Shown: positions 43,319-53,465, numbered from the stretch's first letter. The stretch: 64,000 nt of DNA from Caulobacteraceae bacterium (GCA_019748055.1 JAIEQC010000002.1:1-64000); one strand, 5' to 3'. The notes: a model not told the origin generated them from the sequence alone. Numbers and translations: made by a program.

Positions 43319-43756
43319 TCAGAGCGAGAATCGCTCTTCGACTAACCTGACCTCCGAGTTCAGCCGGACCAAAGCCTCATCGACGGGGGCAAGACCGTAA
43401 CTCAGCGTTCCTTGGTGCATGCCGCCAAACTTCGGGATGAAAAATCCGTCGAAGACGATGCTCCCATGCAGCCAGATGGCCACGTCGGTGCCAACGACCT
43501 CTACATCCTCCGCAAACAGGTAAACATCACCCTCTTCGATTTCAGCCTTTAGCCGAGGAAGCGAGATGTTCTCGACCGTCAGCTTCATCCCGATCACCTG
43601 ATCCTGTGCGTCGGCGATGCGGGCGCAGAGTCGTTTCAGGTTAGGCGCGCCAACCTCTCCGACAAGCATCGGAACCGTCACGGATGCTTTGGCGACGACG
43701 GGCGACAGTGCGGCCATGCCGAGGCCCGAAAATACAGATCGTCGAAGCAGTCCCAT
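43319..43756 (-). CDS. Hypothetical exported protein
   Basis: 145 residues. The N-terminus (MGLLRRSVFSGLGMAALSPV then AKA) is a signal peptide, with RR but no full twin-arginine motif. The mature part is mostly beta-strand-like with several acidic patches and no Cys. I recognise no family. It is less GC-rich than hflX and mazG, between which it sits, which suggests an insertion. Location is probably periplasm. Confidence 0.6.
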   Translation of the reverse strand: MGLLRRSVFSGLGMAALSPVVAKASVTVPMLVGEVGAPNLKRLCARIADAQDQVIGMKLTVENISLPRLKAEIEEGDVYLFAEDVEVVGTDVAIWLHGSIVFDGFFIPKFGGMHQGTLSYGLAPVDEALVRLNSEVRLVEERFSL

Positions 43757-43873
43757 GGCTTACCTCCCGCGGGGTGAATCCGGCTGCAGTTTATTTAGTG
43801 CGATTACCCGATCATGGACCGTGAACCCGCTTCGCGATCCCCCTCCTCATTTCTGCGGAACAGGGAGGAGACG

Positions 43874-44662
43874 TCAACGGCGCTCCGCCGCCTTCGCCGC
43901 ATCCCACAGGGCGTCCATCTCGGCCAGATCGCTCTGGTCTGGGTTGCGGCCGTCCCTGGCCAGCTCCGCCTCGATGAAGTGGAAGCGGCGGACGAATTTG
44001 GCGTTGGCGGCGCGCAGGGCGTCTTCGGGTTCGACGCCCAGTTTGCGGGCCAGGTTGGCGACGACGAAGAGGAGGTCGCCCATCTCTTCGGCGGCCTTCT
44101 GCGCGTCGCCGGCGGCGATCTCGGCCTTCAGCTCTCCGATCTCCTCCTCCAGCTTGGCGAAGACCTCGTCGGTGGAGGGCCAGTCGAAGCCGACGCGGGC
44201 GGCGCGCTTGGTCAGCTTGGCGGCGCGGTGCAGGGCGGGCAGGCCGACGGGCACGTCGTCCAGCACGCCGTGCTGGGCCTTTTCGGCGCGCTCGGCGGCC
44301 TTGATGTCCTCCCACCGCAGTTTCTGCGACGCGCCATCGGGGCGCGCGGGCTCCTCACCGAAGACGTGGGGGTGGCGGCGCTCCAGCTTGTCGGCGATGG
44401 CGTCCGCCACGTTGTCGAAGGCGAAAAGCCCTTTTTCTTCCGCCATGCGGGCGTGGAAGATGACCTGGAACAGGAGGTCGCCCAGCTCGGAGCGCAGGTC
44501 GTCGAAGTCGCCGCGGTCGATGGCGTCGGCGACCTCATAGGCCTCCTCCAAGGTGTACGGCGCGATGGTGGCGAAGGTCTGCTCCACGTCCCACGGACAG
44601 CCGCCGACGGGGTCGCGCAGGCGGACCATGATCTGCTTCAGGCGCTCGATCGGGGCGGTCAT
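43874..44662 (-). CDS. mazG: Nucleoside triphosphate pyrophosphohydrolase MazG
   Basis: 262 residues, two MazG domains. MazG hydrolyses (d)NTPs, and in some bacteria (p)ppGpp-related balance, to monophosphates. The first domain has CPWDVEQTFATIAPYTLEEAYE with the ExxE metal site and ELGDLLFQVIFHARMAEE; the second has KLEEEIGELKAEIAAG and EEMGDLLFVVANLARKL. Its ATG overlaps the MFS stop by four bases. Confidence 0.94.
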   Translation of the reverse strand: MTAPIERLKQIMVRLRDPVGGCPWDVEQTFATIAPYTLEEAYEVADAIDRGDFDDLRSELGDLLFQVIFHARMAEEKGLFAFDNVADAIADKLERRHPHVFGEEPARPDGASQKLRWEDIKAAERAEKAQHGVLDDVPVGLPALHRAAKLTKRAARVGFDWPSTDEVFAKLEEEIGELKAEIAAGDAQKAAEEMGDLLFVVANLARKLGVEPEDALRAANAKFVRRFHFIEAELARDGRNPDQSDLAEMDALWDAAKAAERR

Positions 44663-46008
44663 GCCGGCTCTCCGTCGCGGGCGGCCAGTTTGGCGCGCAC
44701 CTCGGCGTGGGCTTCCGGCGTCAGGGGGTAGATGCGCAGCACCAGCGCCGAGACCAGCAGCAGGACGACCGGCGCGGCGATGAACAGCCATTGCAGGCCC
44801 AGGATTACGCCGGGTTGGTTCACCGCGCCCGGCGCGGGGTCGAAGCCGATCCATTCCAGGACGGCGAAGGCGCCCACCGAGACGGCATAGCCCAGCTTGG
44901 AGGTGGCGTTCAGGATCGAGAAGAGCAGACCCGTGCGGTCCGCCCCGTCGTCCAGCCGCACGGCGTCCGACGCGTCGGCCATCATGGCGCGCAGAAGGAG
45001 GTCGGCCGCGCCGAAGGCCAGCCCCGTGCCGAAGATCGCGGCGAGCGCGGCGGGGAAGTTTCCGGCCGGGACAAGAAGTGTGGCGGCGGCGAAGCTGGCG
45101 GCGAAATAGACGCTGCCGACCGCCAGCGCCCGGTGCTTGCCCATGCGCGTGGCCAGCCAGGCCCAGACGGGCGCCCCGACCAGTCCGGCGACGAAATAGA
45201 CCAGCAGCAGGATCGAGGTCTGGTCGCGCTCGAACCCGCGCGCCTGCTCGAAGAAGTAGAAGAACAGCACGCCGATCAGGCCGCGCGCGGCGCCCAGCAG
45301 CAGGTCGGACAGCAGCAGGCGGCGCAGCACGGGCTTGAGGATCAGCTTCAGCGTCGCGCCCACGCCCCCGTGAGGAGGCGGCGCCACGTTGCGCGGCTCC
45401 GGCGTGAACAGGAAGGTGACCAGAAGCGCGATCGGCAGCAGGCCGACGATGAAGCCGCCCTGCATCCGCACGGCCTCGACGTAGGTCTTGCCCATCATCT
45501 CCTGCGCCACGACGGGGATCAGCAGGACGGCCAGCACGCCGACGATGTTGGCGACCTGCCACCAGCCGTAGATGCGAGACCGCTGGTCGTAGTCGGGCGA
45601 CAGGACGGCGGCCCAGCTCATCTGGCTGAGCAGGCTGATCGAATAGCCGAGGTACATGACCACCAGCCACACCGCGAGGTGCGTTGTTCCCGCGCCTTGG
45701 GCCACGAAGAACAGCATGGCGACCGAGATCATCAGGATGGGCGCGCCGATCGCCATCCACACGCGATAGCGGCCCCACTTCGTCGAGGTGCGGTCGATGA
45801 CCATGCCGAGGAAGGGATCCACCACGATGTCGGCCAGGCGCACGATCAGGAAGATCAGGCTGACGGCCGCCAGCGGCACGCCGACGTGACTGGCGTAGAA
45901 CTCCGGCAGGGTGACGTAGACCGGCAGGCCCAGCGCCGCATAGGGCAGGCAGGAAGCGGCGAAGGCGGCGAGCGTGGCGTTCGAACGGCGCGGGGCGGCG
46001 GTCGTCAT
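44659..46008 (-). CDS. MFS transporter (GPH/MFS_2-like)
   Basis: 449 residues with about twelve TMs. RLADIVVDPFLGMVIDRTST and the following KWGRYRVWM match the glycoside-pentoside-hexuronide:cation symporter group, the MelB-like branch. The substrate is unknown, as no sugar genes are near. It is coupled to mazG by a four-base overlap. Many similar proteins in this group have no assigned substrate. Confidence 0.85.
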   Translation of the reverse strand: MTTAAPRRSNATLAAFAASCLPYAALGLPVYVTLPEFYASHVGVPLAAVSLIFLIVRLADIVVDPFLGMVIDRTSTKWGRYRVWMAIGAPILMISVAMLFFVAQGAGTTHLAVWLVVMYLGYSISLLSQMSWAAVLSPDYDQRSRIYGWWQVANIVGVLAVLLIPVVAQEMMGKTYVEAVRMQGGFIVGLLPIALLVTFLFTPEPRNVAPPPHGGVGATLKLILKPVLRRLLLSDLLLGAARGLIGVLFFYFFEQARGFERDQTSILLLVYFVAGLVGAPVWAWLATRMGKHRALAVGSVYFAASFAAATLLVPAGNFPAALAAIFGTGLAFGAADLLLRAMMADASDAVRLDDGADRTGLLFSILNATSKLGYAVSVGAFAVLEWIGFDPAPGAVNQPGVILGLQWLFIAAPVVLLLVSALVLRIYPLTPEAHAEVRAKLAARDGEPA

Positions 46009-46112
46009 TTAGGGCTCCGGGCCGCGAGTCGGCCTGACTGACGATGCCAGCCTTTTCGCCGCGACGGGAGCGCGCACTTGATGCCGGGGCGGGAGTCGGG
46101 CCTTCTGCGGCG

Positions 46113-46988
46113 ATGAGGCGGACCCTGCTCATCCTGGCGGCGACGGCGGGCCTGGCGACGGCCGGCGCCGCGGCGGCGCAGGACGTCTGCGACTCCTCGC
46201 ATCCGGGGCTGTGGGGCGGCTCGGCCCAGACCAACGGGGCCTCGCTGTGGGGGCTGCAGTGGTCGCCGTTCGGGACCGTCGAGTACGGCTGGGAGACCTA
46301 TCTGCCGCTGGTGCAGAGGGAACTGGCGACGCCGTGCGGCCCGGGCACGCCGGCCTTCGCCGAGGCGCTAGCCCGGTTCTAGGAGGCGCACGACCTGCCG
46401 ATGACCGGCCAGTTCGACGGCGCGACCTTCCAGGTGTTCCGGGGCATGTGGCAGGAGCGGCGCCCCTTCATCATGGCCCGTGTGCGGGGCGAGGAGTGTC
46501 CCGATCCGCCGCACCAGCGCGACCTGGGCTATCTGCAGCTGGACGAGGAACATGCCGACCGGCAGACGCGGCTGCTGCGCTATGACGTGCTGCACGCCTA
46601 TCGCGCCCTGCGCGCGGCGGCGCGGCGCGAGGTTCCGGAGATCGCGGCCGATCCGGAGCTGCTGCAGATCTTCTCCGGCTGGCGGGACCCGGGGGCCGAC
46701 GCGGCGCGTTGTGCGGCCGAGGGGAACTGCGACGGGCAGAGGCGCGCGGTCTGTTCGCCCCATCGCACCGGCACGGCGGTCGACCTTTACGTCGGTCACG
46801 TGGAGGGGCTGGGGGTGGACTCTACGAGCCCGGCCAGTCGCCAGCACATGAGCCGGGGCCCTGCCTACCGCTGGCTGGTCGGCAACGCCCACCGATTTGG
46901 ATTCGTGCCCTATGTCTTCGAACCCTGGCACTGGGAATGGACCGGGCCGACGCCCGAAACCGAGGCCTATTCTCACCCGACTGACTGA
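46113..46988 (+). pseudogene. M15 (VanY-type) D-Ala-D-Ala carboxypeptidase with in-frame amber codon
   Basis: One reading frame of 292 codons is split by TAG at 46380-46382, codon 90. The start gives a signal peptide (MRRTLLILAATAGLATAG ... AAAQ), then a peptidoglycan-binding-like helical part; the C-terminal part holds the M15 zinc motif (SPHRTGTAVDLYVG) and the last HxH-type WHWEW. Frame and catalytic residues are intact on both sides of the stop, so a single substitution (TGG or CAG to TAG) or a sequencing error explains it; the flanking text reads RF*EAHDLP. Without readthrough the active domain would be lost, unless translation restarts at ATG 46401, without a signal peptide. Confidence 0.75.
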
Positions 46989-47412
46989 GGGCGAGCGGGC
47001 GCTGGCGGCGCGGGTGTTCGGCGCGGCGGTGGACGTGAGCCGCGTGCGGGTGCTGGCGACGCCGTTTCCGCGGGCCTTCGTGCCCGGGCGGTGGTTTGGT
47101 CTGGACTGGATCTGCTGGCCGCGCGCGACCTTGGTCCCCGATCTGAGCGCGGCGCCGCTGTCGATCCGCGCCGTCTTCGTGCATGAGCTGGTGCACGTCC
47201 ATCAGGCGCAGGCGGGGGTCAAACTGCTGATCGGCAAGCTGAAGGCCGGGGACGGCCCGGCCGCCTATGCCTATGCCGCCGTGCCGGAGTGCGTGTGGGA
47301 CGGGCTGAACATCGAGCAGCAGGCCATGGTGGTGGAGCACCGCTATCGGCTTGAGGAGGGCGGAACCGCGCCGGGGGACCGCGCCTTCTACGACCGGGTC
47401 TGTCCATTCTGA
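46912..47412 (+). CDS. Small protein with HExxH metallopeptidase motif
   Basis: 166 residues. The only recognisable feature is VFVHELVHVHQAQ (about 89-101), an HExxH zinc motif followed by a Gln, as in DUF4157-type proteins. The Cys/Trp-rich segments before and after it match no family I know. ATG 46912 overlaps the carboxypeptidase gene by 77 bases in another frame; a downstream start is possible but none with a clear ribosome site was seen. Function unknown. Confidence 0.65.
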   Translation: MSSNPGTGNGPGRRPKPRPILTRLTEGERALAARVFGAAVDVSRVRVLATPFPRAFVPGRWFGLDWICWPRATLVPDLSAAPLSIRAVFVHELVHVHQAQAGVKLLIGKLKAGDGPAAYAYAAVPECVWDGLNIEQQAMVVEHRYRLEEGGTAPGDRAFYDRVCPF

Positions 47413-47501
47413 CGCAGGGGGCTTGAAGCCCAAGGCCCGGGCGCCATATCCGTCACCGTATCGGTTGCGAATGGCGGCCGCGATTTCAGACGGAGGGCGA
47501 C

Positions 47502-48104
47502 ATGCCGAAGATCCTGGTCCTTTACCACTCAACCTATGGCCACACCGAGATCATGGCCGAGGCCGTCGCCGAGGGCGCGCGGCAGGTCGAGGGGGCCTCG
47601 GTGGACATTCGCCGCGTGCCCGAGCTGGTCCCGGAAGAGCTGGCCCGCGCCAGCGGCTACAAGCTGGATCAGGCGGCGCCGATCGCCACGATCGATGAAC
47701 TGGCCGGCTATGACGCCATCATCGTGGGCGCGGGCACGCGCTATGGCACGGCCGCCAGCCAGATGCGCAACTTCCTGGACCAGACCGGGCCCCTGTGGGC
47801 CAAGGGCGCCCTGGTCGGCAAGGTCGGCGCGGCCTTCACCTCGACCGCGACCCAGCACGGCGGTCAGGAGACGACGCTGATCGGCCTGATCCAGACCCTG
47901 CTGCACCACGGCATGGTGGTGGCGGGCCTGCCCTATGCCTGGCAGGGCCAGATGCGGCTTGACGAAGTGACCGGCGGCAGCCCCTACGGCGCCTCCACCA
48001 TCACCGGCGGCGACGGCTCTCGCATGCCGTCAGAGAACGAGCTGGACGGGGCCCGCTGGCAGGGCCGCTACGTCGCGGAGACGGCGAAGAAGCTGTTCGG
48101 CTGA
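47502..48104 (+). CDS. wrbA: NAD(P)H:quinone oxidoreductase WrbA
   Basis: 200 residues. A flavodoxin-like FMN enzyme that reduces quinones by two electrons. Seen: [21 protein letters not shown] (FMN phosphate loop), [21 protein letters not shown] and [11 protein letters not shown]. Its stop shares one base with the start of the next gene. GGAGGG lies upstream of the ATG. Confidence 0.95.
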   Translation: MPKILVLYHSTYGHTEIMAEAVAEGARQVEGASVDIRRVPELVPEELARASGYKLDQAAPIATIDELAGYDAIIVGAGTRYGTAASQMRNFLDQTGPLWAKGALVGKVGAAFTSTATQHGGQETTLIGLIQTLLHHGMVVAGLPYAWQGQMRLDEVTGGSPYGASTITGGDGSRMPSENELDGARWQGRYVAETAKKLFG

Positions 48105-48859
48105 TGGCCGCCCCGGCCGTCTTCTTCGGTCACGGCAGCCCCATGAACGCGCTGGGCGGACCCTATGCGGCCGCCTGGCGCGACCTGGGCGGAGAGATCG
48201 GCAAGCCCGCCGGCGTGGTCATGGTTTCGGCGCACTGGGAAACCGACGGGCTGGGCGTGACGGCGCAGACCCGGCCGGAGACGATTCACGACTTCGGCGG
48301 GTTTCCGGCCGAGCTGCAGGCCTATCAGTACACCGCGCCGGGTTCGCCAGGACTGGCTGCGCGGGTCGCCGAGCTGACCGGGGCGACGCCGACGGAGACA
48401 TGGGGGCTCGATCACGGCACGTGGTCGGTCCTGACGCACGTCTGGCCGGACGCCGACGTGCCGGTCGTGCAGCTGTCGCTGGACCGGCGCCTGGACGCGG
48501 CGGGGCACGTCGAGACGGCTCGGCGGCTGAACGCCCTGCGCGACGAGGGCGTGGTGATCGGCGGCTCCGGCGACTTCGTGCACAACCTGCGCACCTGGAA
48601 GCGGGCCGGCGGCGAGGCCTATCCGTGGGCGACCTCGTTCAATGAGGCGGTGAAGGCCGCGATCCTGCGCGACGACGTGGACGCCCTGGCGAACTGGGTC
48701 GACCTGGCCGAGGAGGCCCAGCTGAGCGTGCCCACCGACGAGCACTTCCTGCCGTTGCTGTACGTGGCGGCGCAGCGGCGGGCGGGGGATGCGGTGAGCT
48801 TCTTCAACGACGTGATCGAGGGCGGCTCGATCTCGATGACGGGCGTGCGGATCGGCTAG
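48104..48859 (+). CDS. DOPA-dioxygenase-type extradiol ring-cleavage protein (YgiD)
   Basis: 251 residues, single-domain class III dioxygenase-like. The N-terminus has FFGHGSPMNALGG and VVMVSAHWETDG, with the metal His pair; a later LDHGTWSVLTHVWPDADVPVVQ is typical of the YgiD/LigB group. E. coli YgiD cleaves L-DOPA. The true substrate here is unknown. Coupled to wrbA, so both may act on catechols or quinones. The stop overlaps the end of convergent pyrC by three bases. Confidence 0.88.
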   Translation: MAAPAVFFGHGSPMNALGGPYAAAWRDLGGEIGKPAGVVMVSAHWETDGLGVTAQTRPETIHDFGGFPAELQAYQYTAPGSPGLAARVAELTGATPTETWGLDHGTWSVLTHVWPDADVPVVQLSLDRRLDAAGHVETARRLNALRDEGVVIGGSGDFVHNLRTWKRAGGEAYPWATSFNEAVKAAILRDDVDALANWVDLAEEAQLSVPTDEHFLPLLYVAAQRRAGDAVSFFNDVIEGGSISMTGVRIG

Positions 48860-50130
48860 CCGAAGACGCGGCGCCCGGCGACCCAGGTCCCCGCGACCTT
48901 GCCCTGGAGACGGCGGCCGTCGAAGGGGGAGTTCTTGGATTTCGACCGCAGGGCGTCGGCGTCGACGACGACGGGCGCGTGCGGGTCGAACAGCACCAGA
49001 TCGGCCGGGGCGCCGGCGGTCAGGCGACCGCCGTCCAGACCCAGCAGTTCGGCCGGACCCAGGGTCATCGGGCGCAGGACCTCAAGCAGGGTCAGCTCGT
49101 GCTCGTGGTGCAGGCTGAGCGCGGCGGGCAGGAGAGTTTCCAGCCCGACCGCGCCGGGTGCGGCCTGGGCGAAGGGGCGGCGCTTGTCCTCGGCGGGGGC
49201 GGGGGAGTGGGCCGAGGTGATAACGTCGATGCGGCCGTCGCGCACGCCCTCGATCATCGCCAGCCGGTCGCTCTCGGCGCGCAGGGGCGGATCCAGACGA
49301 TAGAAGGTGCGCCAGTCGCCGGCGTCCAGGTCGTTGAAGCACAGGTGGTTTATCGAGACGCTGGCGGCGACCTCAAGACCGCGCGCGCGGGCGCGGTCCA
49401 TAGACTCCAGCGCCGCCTCGGTCGAGATCAGGTCGATCAGCAGGCGCGCGCCGGTCAGCTCGGCCAAGGCCAGGTCGCGGTCCAGCTGAATGCGTTCCGC
49501 CAGCGCCGGGACGGAGGCGAGGCCGGACCAGGCCGCCGCGTCGCCGGACGTGGCGACGGCGCCCTCGCCCAACCACGGCTCGACCGGCCGGACGGCGATC
49601 AGCGCGTCGAAGGCGGCGGCGTAGCTCATGACCCGCTGCAGGGTCCGGCTGTTGATCACCGTATGGTCGCCGTCGGTGAAATAGATCGCGCCGGCCTCGG
49701 ACATCAGGCCGATTTCGGCCATCCGTTCGCCCTCGCAGCCGCGCGTCAGGGCGCCGGCGGCCAGCACGCGCACGAGGCCCAAAGCCGCCCCCCGGCTGTG
49801 GATGAAATCCACCATGGCCGGATCGTCGACGGCGGGATCGCTGTCGGGCTGGATCACCATCGACGTGACGCCCCCGGCCGCGGCGGCGAGGCTGGCGGAC
49901 TTCAGCGTCTCCTTGGGTTCGGCGCCAGGTTCGCCGGTCTTGACCCGGACGTCGATCAGGCCGGGCGCCAGGCAAAGGCCGTCGGCGTCGATGATATCGA
50001 CTCCCGAAGGAGCCGCGCCGCCGGCCGCCACGTCGACGATGCGGCCGTCCTCGACCAGAACGGCGCCCGGGGCGTCCAGACCGGAGGTCGGGTCCAGCAG
50101 GCGGGCGTTGACGACGGCGAAGGCGGTCAT
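48856..50130 (-). CDS. pyrC: Dihydroorotase-like protein, probably catalytically inactive (PyrC')
   Basis: 424 residues with the amidohydrolase fold ([25 protein letters not shown]). The HxH metal site of active dihydroorotase is replaced by R62-V-K64 ([10 protein letters not shown]), and the catalytic Asp before the last His is Ala ([11 protein letters not shown], about residue 307). So it is likely a non-catalytic subunit that holds PyrB, as in known pyrB-pyrC' pairs, while active PyrC is encoded elsewhere. Its ATG overlaps the pyrB stop by four bases. Confidence 0.85.
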   Translation of the reverse strand: MTAFAVVNARLLDPTSGLDAPGAVLVEDGRIVDVAAGGAAPSGVDIIDADGLCLAPGLIDVRVKTGEPGAEPKETLKSASLAAAAGGVTSMVIQPDSDPAVDDPAMVDFIHSRGAALGLVRVLAAGALTRGCEGERMAEIGLMSEAGAIYFTDGDHTVINSRTLQRVMSYAAAFDALIAVRPVEPWLGEGAVATSGDAAAWSGLASVPALAERIQLDRDLALAELTGARLLIDLISTEAALESMDRARARGLEVAASVSINHLCFNDLDAGDWRTFYRLDPPLRAESDRLAMIEGVRDGRIDVITSAHSPAPAEDKRRPFAQAAPGAVGLETLLPAALSLHHEHELTLLEVLRPMTLGPAELLGLDGGRLTAGAPADLVLFDPHAPVVVDADALRSKSKNSPFDGRRLQGKVAGTWVAGRRVFG

Positions 50131-51110
50131 CGGTCGCCTCCATGACGGCGCTCGGTCAGGGCGGCCAGCACGGCCATGCGGGCGGCGACGCCCATCTCGA
50201 CCTGCTGCTGGATCAGGGAGACGGACAGCTCGTCGGCCACGTCGGAATCGATCTCGACGCCCCGGTTCATGGGGCCGGGGTGCATGACTTTCGCGCCGGG
50301 CGTGGCCCAGGCCAGCTTCTCGCGGTCCAGACCCCAGAAGCGGAAGTATTCGCGGGTCGAGGGGATCAGGGCGCCCTCCATCCGCTCCAGTTGGAGCCGC
50401 AGCATCATGACCACGTCCGCGCCGGCCAGGCCCTCGCGCATGTGGTGGAAGACCTCGCAGCCCCAGCGGGCGGCCGCCGACGGGATCAGGGTCGGCGGGC
50501 CGACCAGGCGGACGCGGGCGCCGAGCATGGACAGAAGCGCGATGTTGGACCGCGCCACGCGGCTGTGGGCCACGTCGCCGCAGATGGCGACGGTCAGGCC
50601 GCCGATCTCACCGAAGGCCCTGCGGATGGTCAGGGCGTCCAATAGGGCCTGCGTCGGGTGCTGGTGCCGCCCGTCGCCGGCGTTGACGACGGCGCAGCCG
50701 ACCTTCTGCGACAGCAGGTGCGCCGCGCCGGACGCGCCGTGACGGACGACCAGAATCTCCGGCGCCATGGCGTTGAGGGTCACCGCCGTGTCGATCAGGG
50801 TCTCGCCCTTGGCCACCGACGACGCCTGCACCGGCATGGTGACGACGTCGGCGCCCAGTCGCTTGGCCGCGATCTCGAACGAGGAGGAGGTGCGGGTCGA
50901 GTTCTCGAAGAACAGGTTCACCACCGTGCGCCCGGCCATCAGGTCGAGCGGGCGGGGCGAGGGTGCGCGGTTGTGCTCGGCGAAGGCGTCGGCGAGGTCC
51001 AGCAGGGCGTGGGCGGCGGGGGGATTGAGGTCGGTCGCCGACAGGAAATGGTCGACCGGGAACGGCGTCAGCCGCTCTCGGATCGCGTCGGGGACGGCGG
51101 CTTCGGTCAT
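50127..51110 (-). CDS. pyrB: Aspartate carbamoyltransferase catalytic subunit
   Basis: 327 residues. PyrB joins carbamoyl phosphate and aspartate, the committed step of pyrimidine synthesis. Seen: [20 protein letters not shown] (carbamoyl-P site STRT), [29 protein letters not shown] and [12 protein letters not shown]. Start ATG 51110; the open frame further upstream belongs to a shadow. The order ruvX, transporter, pyrB, pyrC on the minus strand suggests one transcript. Confidence 0.96.
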   Translation of the reverse strand: MTEAAVPDAIRERLTPFPVDHFLSATDLNPPAAHALLDLADAFAEHNRAPSPRPLDLMAGRTVVNLFFENSTRTSSSFEIAAKRLGADVVTMPVQASSVAKGETLIDTAVTLNAMAPEILVVRHGASGAAHLLSQKVGCAVVNAGDGRHQHPTQALLDALTIRRAFGEIGGLTVAICGDVAHSRVARSNIALLSMLGARVRLVGPPTLIPSAAARWGCEVFHHMREGLAGADVVMMLRLQLERMEGALIPSTREYFRFWGLDREKLAWATPGAKVMHPGPMNRGVEIDSDVADELSVSLIQQQVEMGVAARMAVLAALTERRHGGDR

Positions 51111-51133
51111 CAAAGCTGCGTCATAGGCCAGAC

Positions 51134-52057
51134 TCAGGCCAGATGGAACAGCACCAGCAGGATGGGGATCACCGCTGCCGCAGCGACCGTGGTCAGGGCG
51201 ACGATGCCGGCCATCAGCGGGGCGTCGCCGCCCATCTGGCGCGCGAGCATGTAGCTGGCCGCGGCGCCGGGGGCCGCGCCGCACATCAGGGCGATGCCCT
51301 GGGCCGTCGCGTCGCCGCCATAGAGCACGCACAGACCCCACATCAGCGGCGGGGTGACGATCAGCTTGACGAAGGTGACCGCCGCGATGGTGACCTTGCG
51401 CCGCGCCACTTCCGCGAAGCTGAGGCCGGCGCCCGCCACGATCAGGCCCAGCGGCAGGGCGGCGGCGCCCAGAAGCTCCAGCGTGTCGGACAGGCCGGGC
51501 AGGCGGGGCACGCCCGCCAGGTTCAGCGCGAGGCCGATCAGGCAGGCGACCAGGATGGGGTTGGAGACGATCGCGCGGGCGAGCGAGACGACCGACAGCG
51601 GCTTGCGGTCGGCGCCCCAGCGCTCCAGCACCACGACGCACAGGATGTTGGTCACCGGGATCATGGCGCCGATGACGACGGCGGCCAGCGCCAGGCCATC
51701 GGGGCCGTAGACCGACTGGATCACCGGCAGGAAGACGAAGCTGTTCCAGCGGATCACGCCCTGGAACACGCTGGTGTAGGCGGGTCCGTCCAGCCGGATC
51801 AGCGGTTTCAGCAGGAGGGTGATCGAGGCGATGATCACCACCGACGTGACCGCCGCCAGCCCCGCCGCGCCCGCCCCGCCGCCCGAGATGTCGGCGCTCC
51901 AGATCGCCGGGATCAGAAAGCCGGGATAGAGCAGGTTGATCGACAGCTTCTCGATCGGCCGCCACGTCGCGTCCGGCAGGAAGTCGGACTTGCGCAGGCC
52001 GTAGCCGATCGCGATCAGGACGAAGACCGGCAGGACCCCGGCGAGTAGGGCGGCCAT
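51134..52057 (-). CDS. AEC family transporter
   Basis: 307 residues, about ten TMs. The first segment ([19 protein letters not shown]) and the internal repeats match the auxin-efflux-carrier family, which exports organic anions. Its substrate cannot be told; being between ruvX and pyrB it may be unrelated. Its start contacts the ruvX stop by one base. Confidence 0.85.
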   Translation of the reverse strand: MAALLAGVLPVFVLIAIGYGLRKSDFLPDATWRPIEKLSINLLYPGFLIPAIWSADISGGGAGAAGLAAVTSVVIIASITLLLKPLIRLDGPAYTSVFQGVIRWNSFVFLPVIQSVYGPDGLALAAVVIGAMIPVTNILCVVVLERWGADRKPLSVVSLARAIVSNPILVACLIGLALNLAGVPRLPGLSDTLELLGAAALPLGLIVAGAGLSFAEVARRKVTIAAVTFVKLIVTPPLMWGLCVLYGGDATAQGIALMCGAAPGAAASYMLARQMGGDAPLMAGIVALTTVAAAAVIPILLVLFHLA

Positions 52058-52521
52058 CAGCCCCTCAGCCGGTCCAGCGCGCCTTGGAGGATCCAGGCGG
52101 CGGCGGTGCGGTCGACGACCTGGGCCCGGCGTTTGCGGTTCAGGTCGAGGTCCTCGATCAGGAAGCGTTCGACCGCGCTGGTCGACAGGCGCTCGTCCTG
52201 AAAGGCCACCGGCACGGGCCGCAGACGCTGGAGATTGCGGGCGAATGCGCGGCAGGACTGGGCGCGCGGGCCCTCGGTCCCATCCATGTTCAACGGCAGA
52301 CCGATGACGAGACCCGAGGCGGAGCGCGCGTCCATCAGCTTAAGCAGCGTATGGGCGTCGTCGGTGAACTTCGTCTTGCGGATCAGCTGGAGCGGGCTGG
52401 CGATCACGCGGGCGGGGTCGGACGTCGCGACGCCGATGGTCTTTTCGCCGAGGTCGAGGCCGAACCACGGGGTGTTCGGCGGCGTCTGTTCGCGGAGTTG
52501 GTCAAGCGTCAGGTCGATCAC
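52057..52521 (-). CDS. ruvX: Holliday junction resolvase-like protein RuvX (YqgF)
   Basis: 154 residues from GTG. YqgF-fold nuclease, known for rRNA processing and Holliday junction cleavage. Motifs: [45 protein letters not shown] and a C-terminal [16 protein letters not shown] chose GTG 52521 because it gives the usual length; the frame is open up to 52668, but that adds about 50 residues and overlaps the divergent lipoprotein gene. Confidence 0.92.
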   Translation of the reverse strand: MIDLTLDQLREQTPPNTPWFGLDLGEKTIGVATSDPARVIASPLQLIRKTKFTDDAHTLLKLMDARSASGLVIGLPLNMDGTEGPRAQSCRAFARNLQRLRPVPVAFQDERLSTSAVERFLIEDLDLNRKRRAQVVDRTAAAWILQGALDRLRG

Positions 52522-52594
52522 CGTGCGGCGGTGGGACTGGCGCGTCCACGAGTCAAGGCGCAAACTCTGCAGCGGGGACGGGAGGACAGCGGGC

Positions 52595-53107
52595 ATGCGC
52601 AGGTTCTTGATCATGACGGCGGCGCTGGCCGCGCTGACGGGCTGCGACACCGCGGAGGGTCCGGTCACCGATCCCGTCTCGGCGGATAGGCCGGCGACGG
52701 GGCCGCTGACGCCAGCGGGACCCGCGCAGATTTTGAGCGCCGAGGCGGACCCGGGGCTTCAGAACGCCGCCGGCGTGGTCGAACTCACGCCGCTCGAAGG
52801 GCAGGGGGCACAGACGGTGAAGCTGTTCGGGACGGCGGGCGGCGATCCGGCGATGAACGGCCTCTACACCTACGTCGCCTTCTTCGTGGACCCGGCCGAG
52901 GGGTGGCGGGTTTTCCGCATCGGTGACTTTCTGGACTACCGCGTGCTGTCCTCGACGCCCGGGCGGGTCGAGGTTGAGGTCGATGAAAGCGTGATGGATT
53001 CGCAAACCAGCGAGATCAACTCGACCACGCGCCGCCTGATCCTGGGCTGGGCGCCGGGCGCCGACGGCACGGCGCCGGAAGCGGTCACGCTGACGCCTGC
53101 GGCCTAG
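52595..53107 (+). CDS. Hypothetical lipoprotein
   Basis: 170 residues. The signal MRRFLIMTAALAALTGC has a lipobox (LTGC), giving a lipidated N-terminus. The mature part is Pro/Ala-rich at first, then a strand-rich domain with YVAFFVDPAEGWRVFRIGDF. I recognise no domain. GGGAGG lies before the ATG. It is divergent from ruvX and 70 bases before gatC. Confidence 0.7.
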   Translation: MRRFLIMTAALAALTGCDTAEGPVTDPVSADRPATGPLTPAGPAQILSAEADPGLQNAAGVVELTPLEGQGAQTVKLFGTAGGDPAMNGLYTYVAFFVDPAEGWRVFRIGDFLDYRVLSSTPGRVEVEVDESVMDSQTSEINSTTRRLILGWAPGADGTAPEAVTLTPAA

Positions 53108-53177
53108 GGCCCCCGCCTTGTGAAAGCCCGGCGGGGCGGTTAATCCCGCGCCTTCACCGCACGTGCAGGAGGGCCGC

Positions 53178-53465
53178 ATGGCCATCGACGCCGCGACGGT
53201 GCGCAAGGTCGCGCATCTCGCCCGCATCAAGACGCCCGAAGAGCGACTGGAGCCGCTGGCCGCCGAGCTGAACGGCATCCTGACCTGGATCGAGCAGCTG
53301 AACGAGGTCGACGTGGACGGCGTGGAGCCGATGACGTCCAACGTGGCCCAGCCGCTGCGCCTGCGCGACGACGTCGTGACCGACGGCGCCAAGGTGGACG
53401 CCGTGCTGTCGAACGCGCCGAAATCGGCGGACGGCTTCTTCGTCGTGCCGAAGGTGGTGGAATGA
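53178..53465 (+). CDS. gatC: Asp/Glu-tRNA(Asn/Gln) amidotransferase subunit C
   Basis: 95 residues. GatC supports the A-B interface of the GatCAB complex. The pattern [30 protein letters not shown] and GVEPMTSN is standard. AGGAGG precedes ATG 53178. It overlaps gatA by four bases. Confidence 0.95.
   Translation: MAIDAATVRKVAHLARIKTPEERLEPLAAELNGILTWIEQLNEVDVDGVEPMTSNVAQPLRLRDDVVTDGAKVDAVLSNAPKSADGFFVVPKVVE

Noticed and set aside
52522-52668. A longer N-terminus for RuvX
   Set aside because: It adds about 50 residues with no family match and overlaps the divergent lipoprotein gene.
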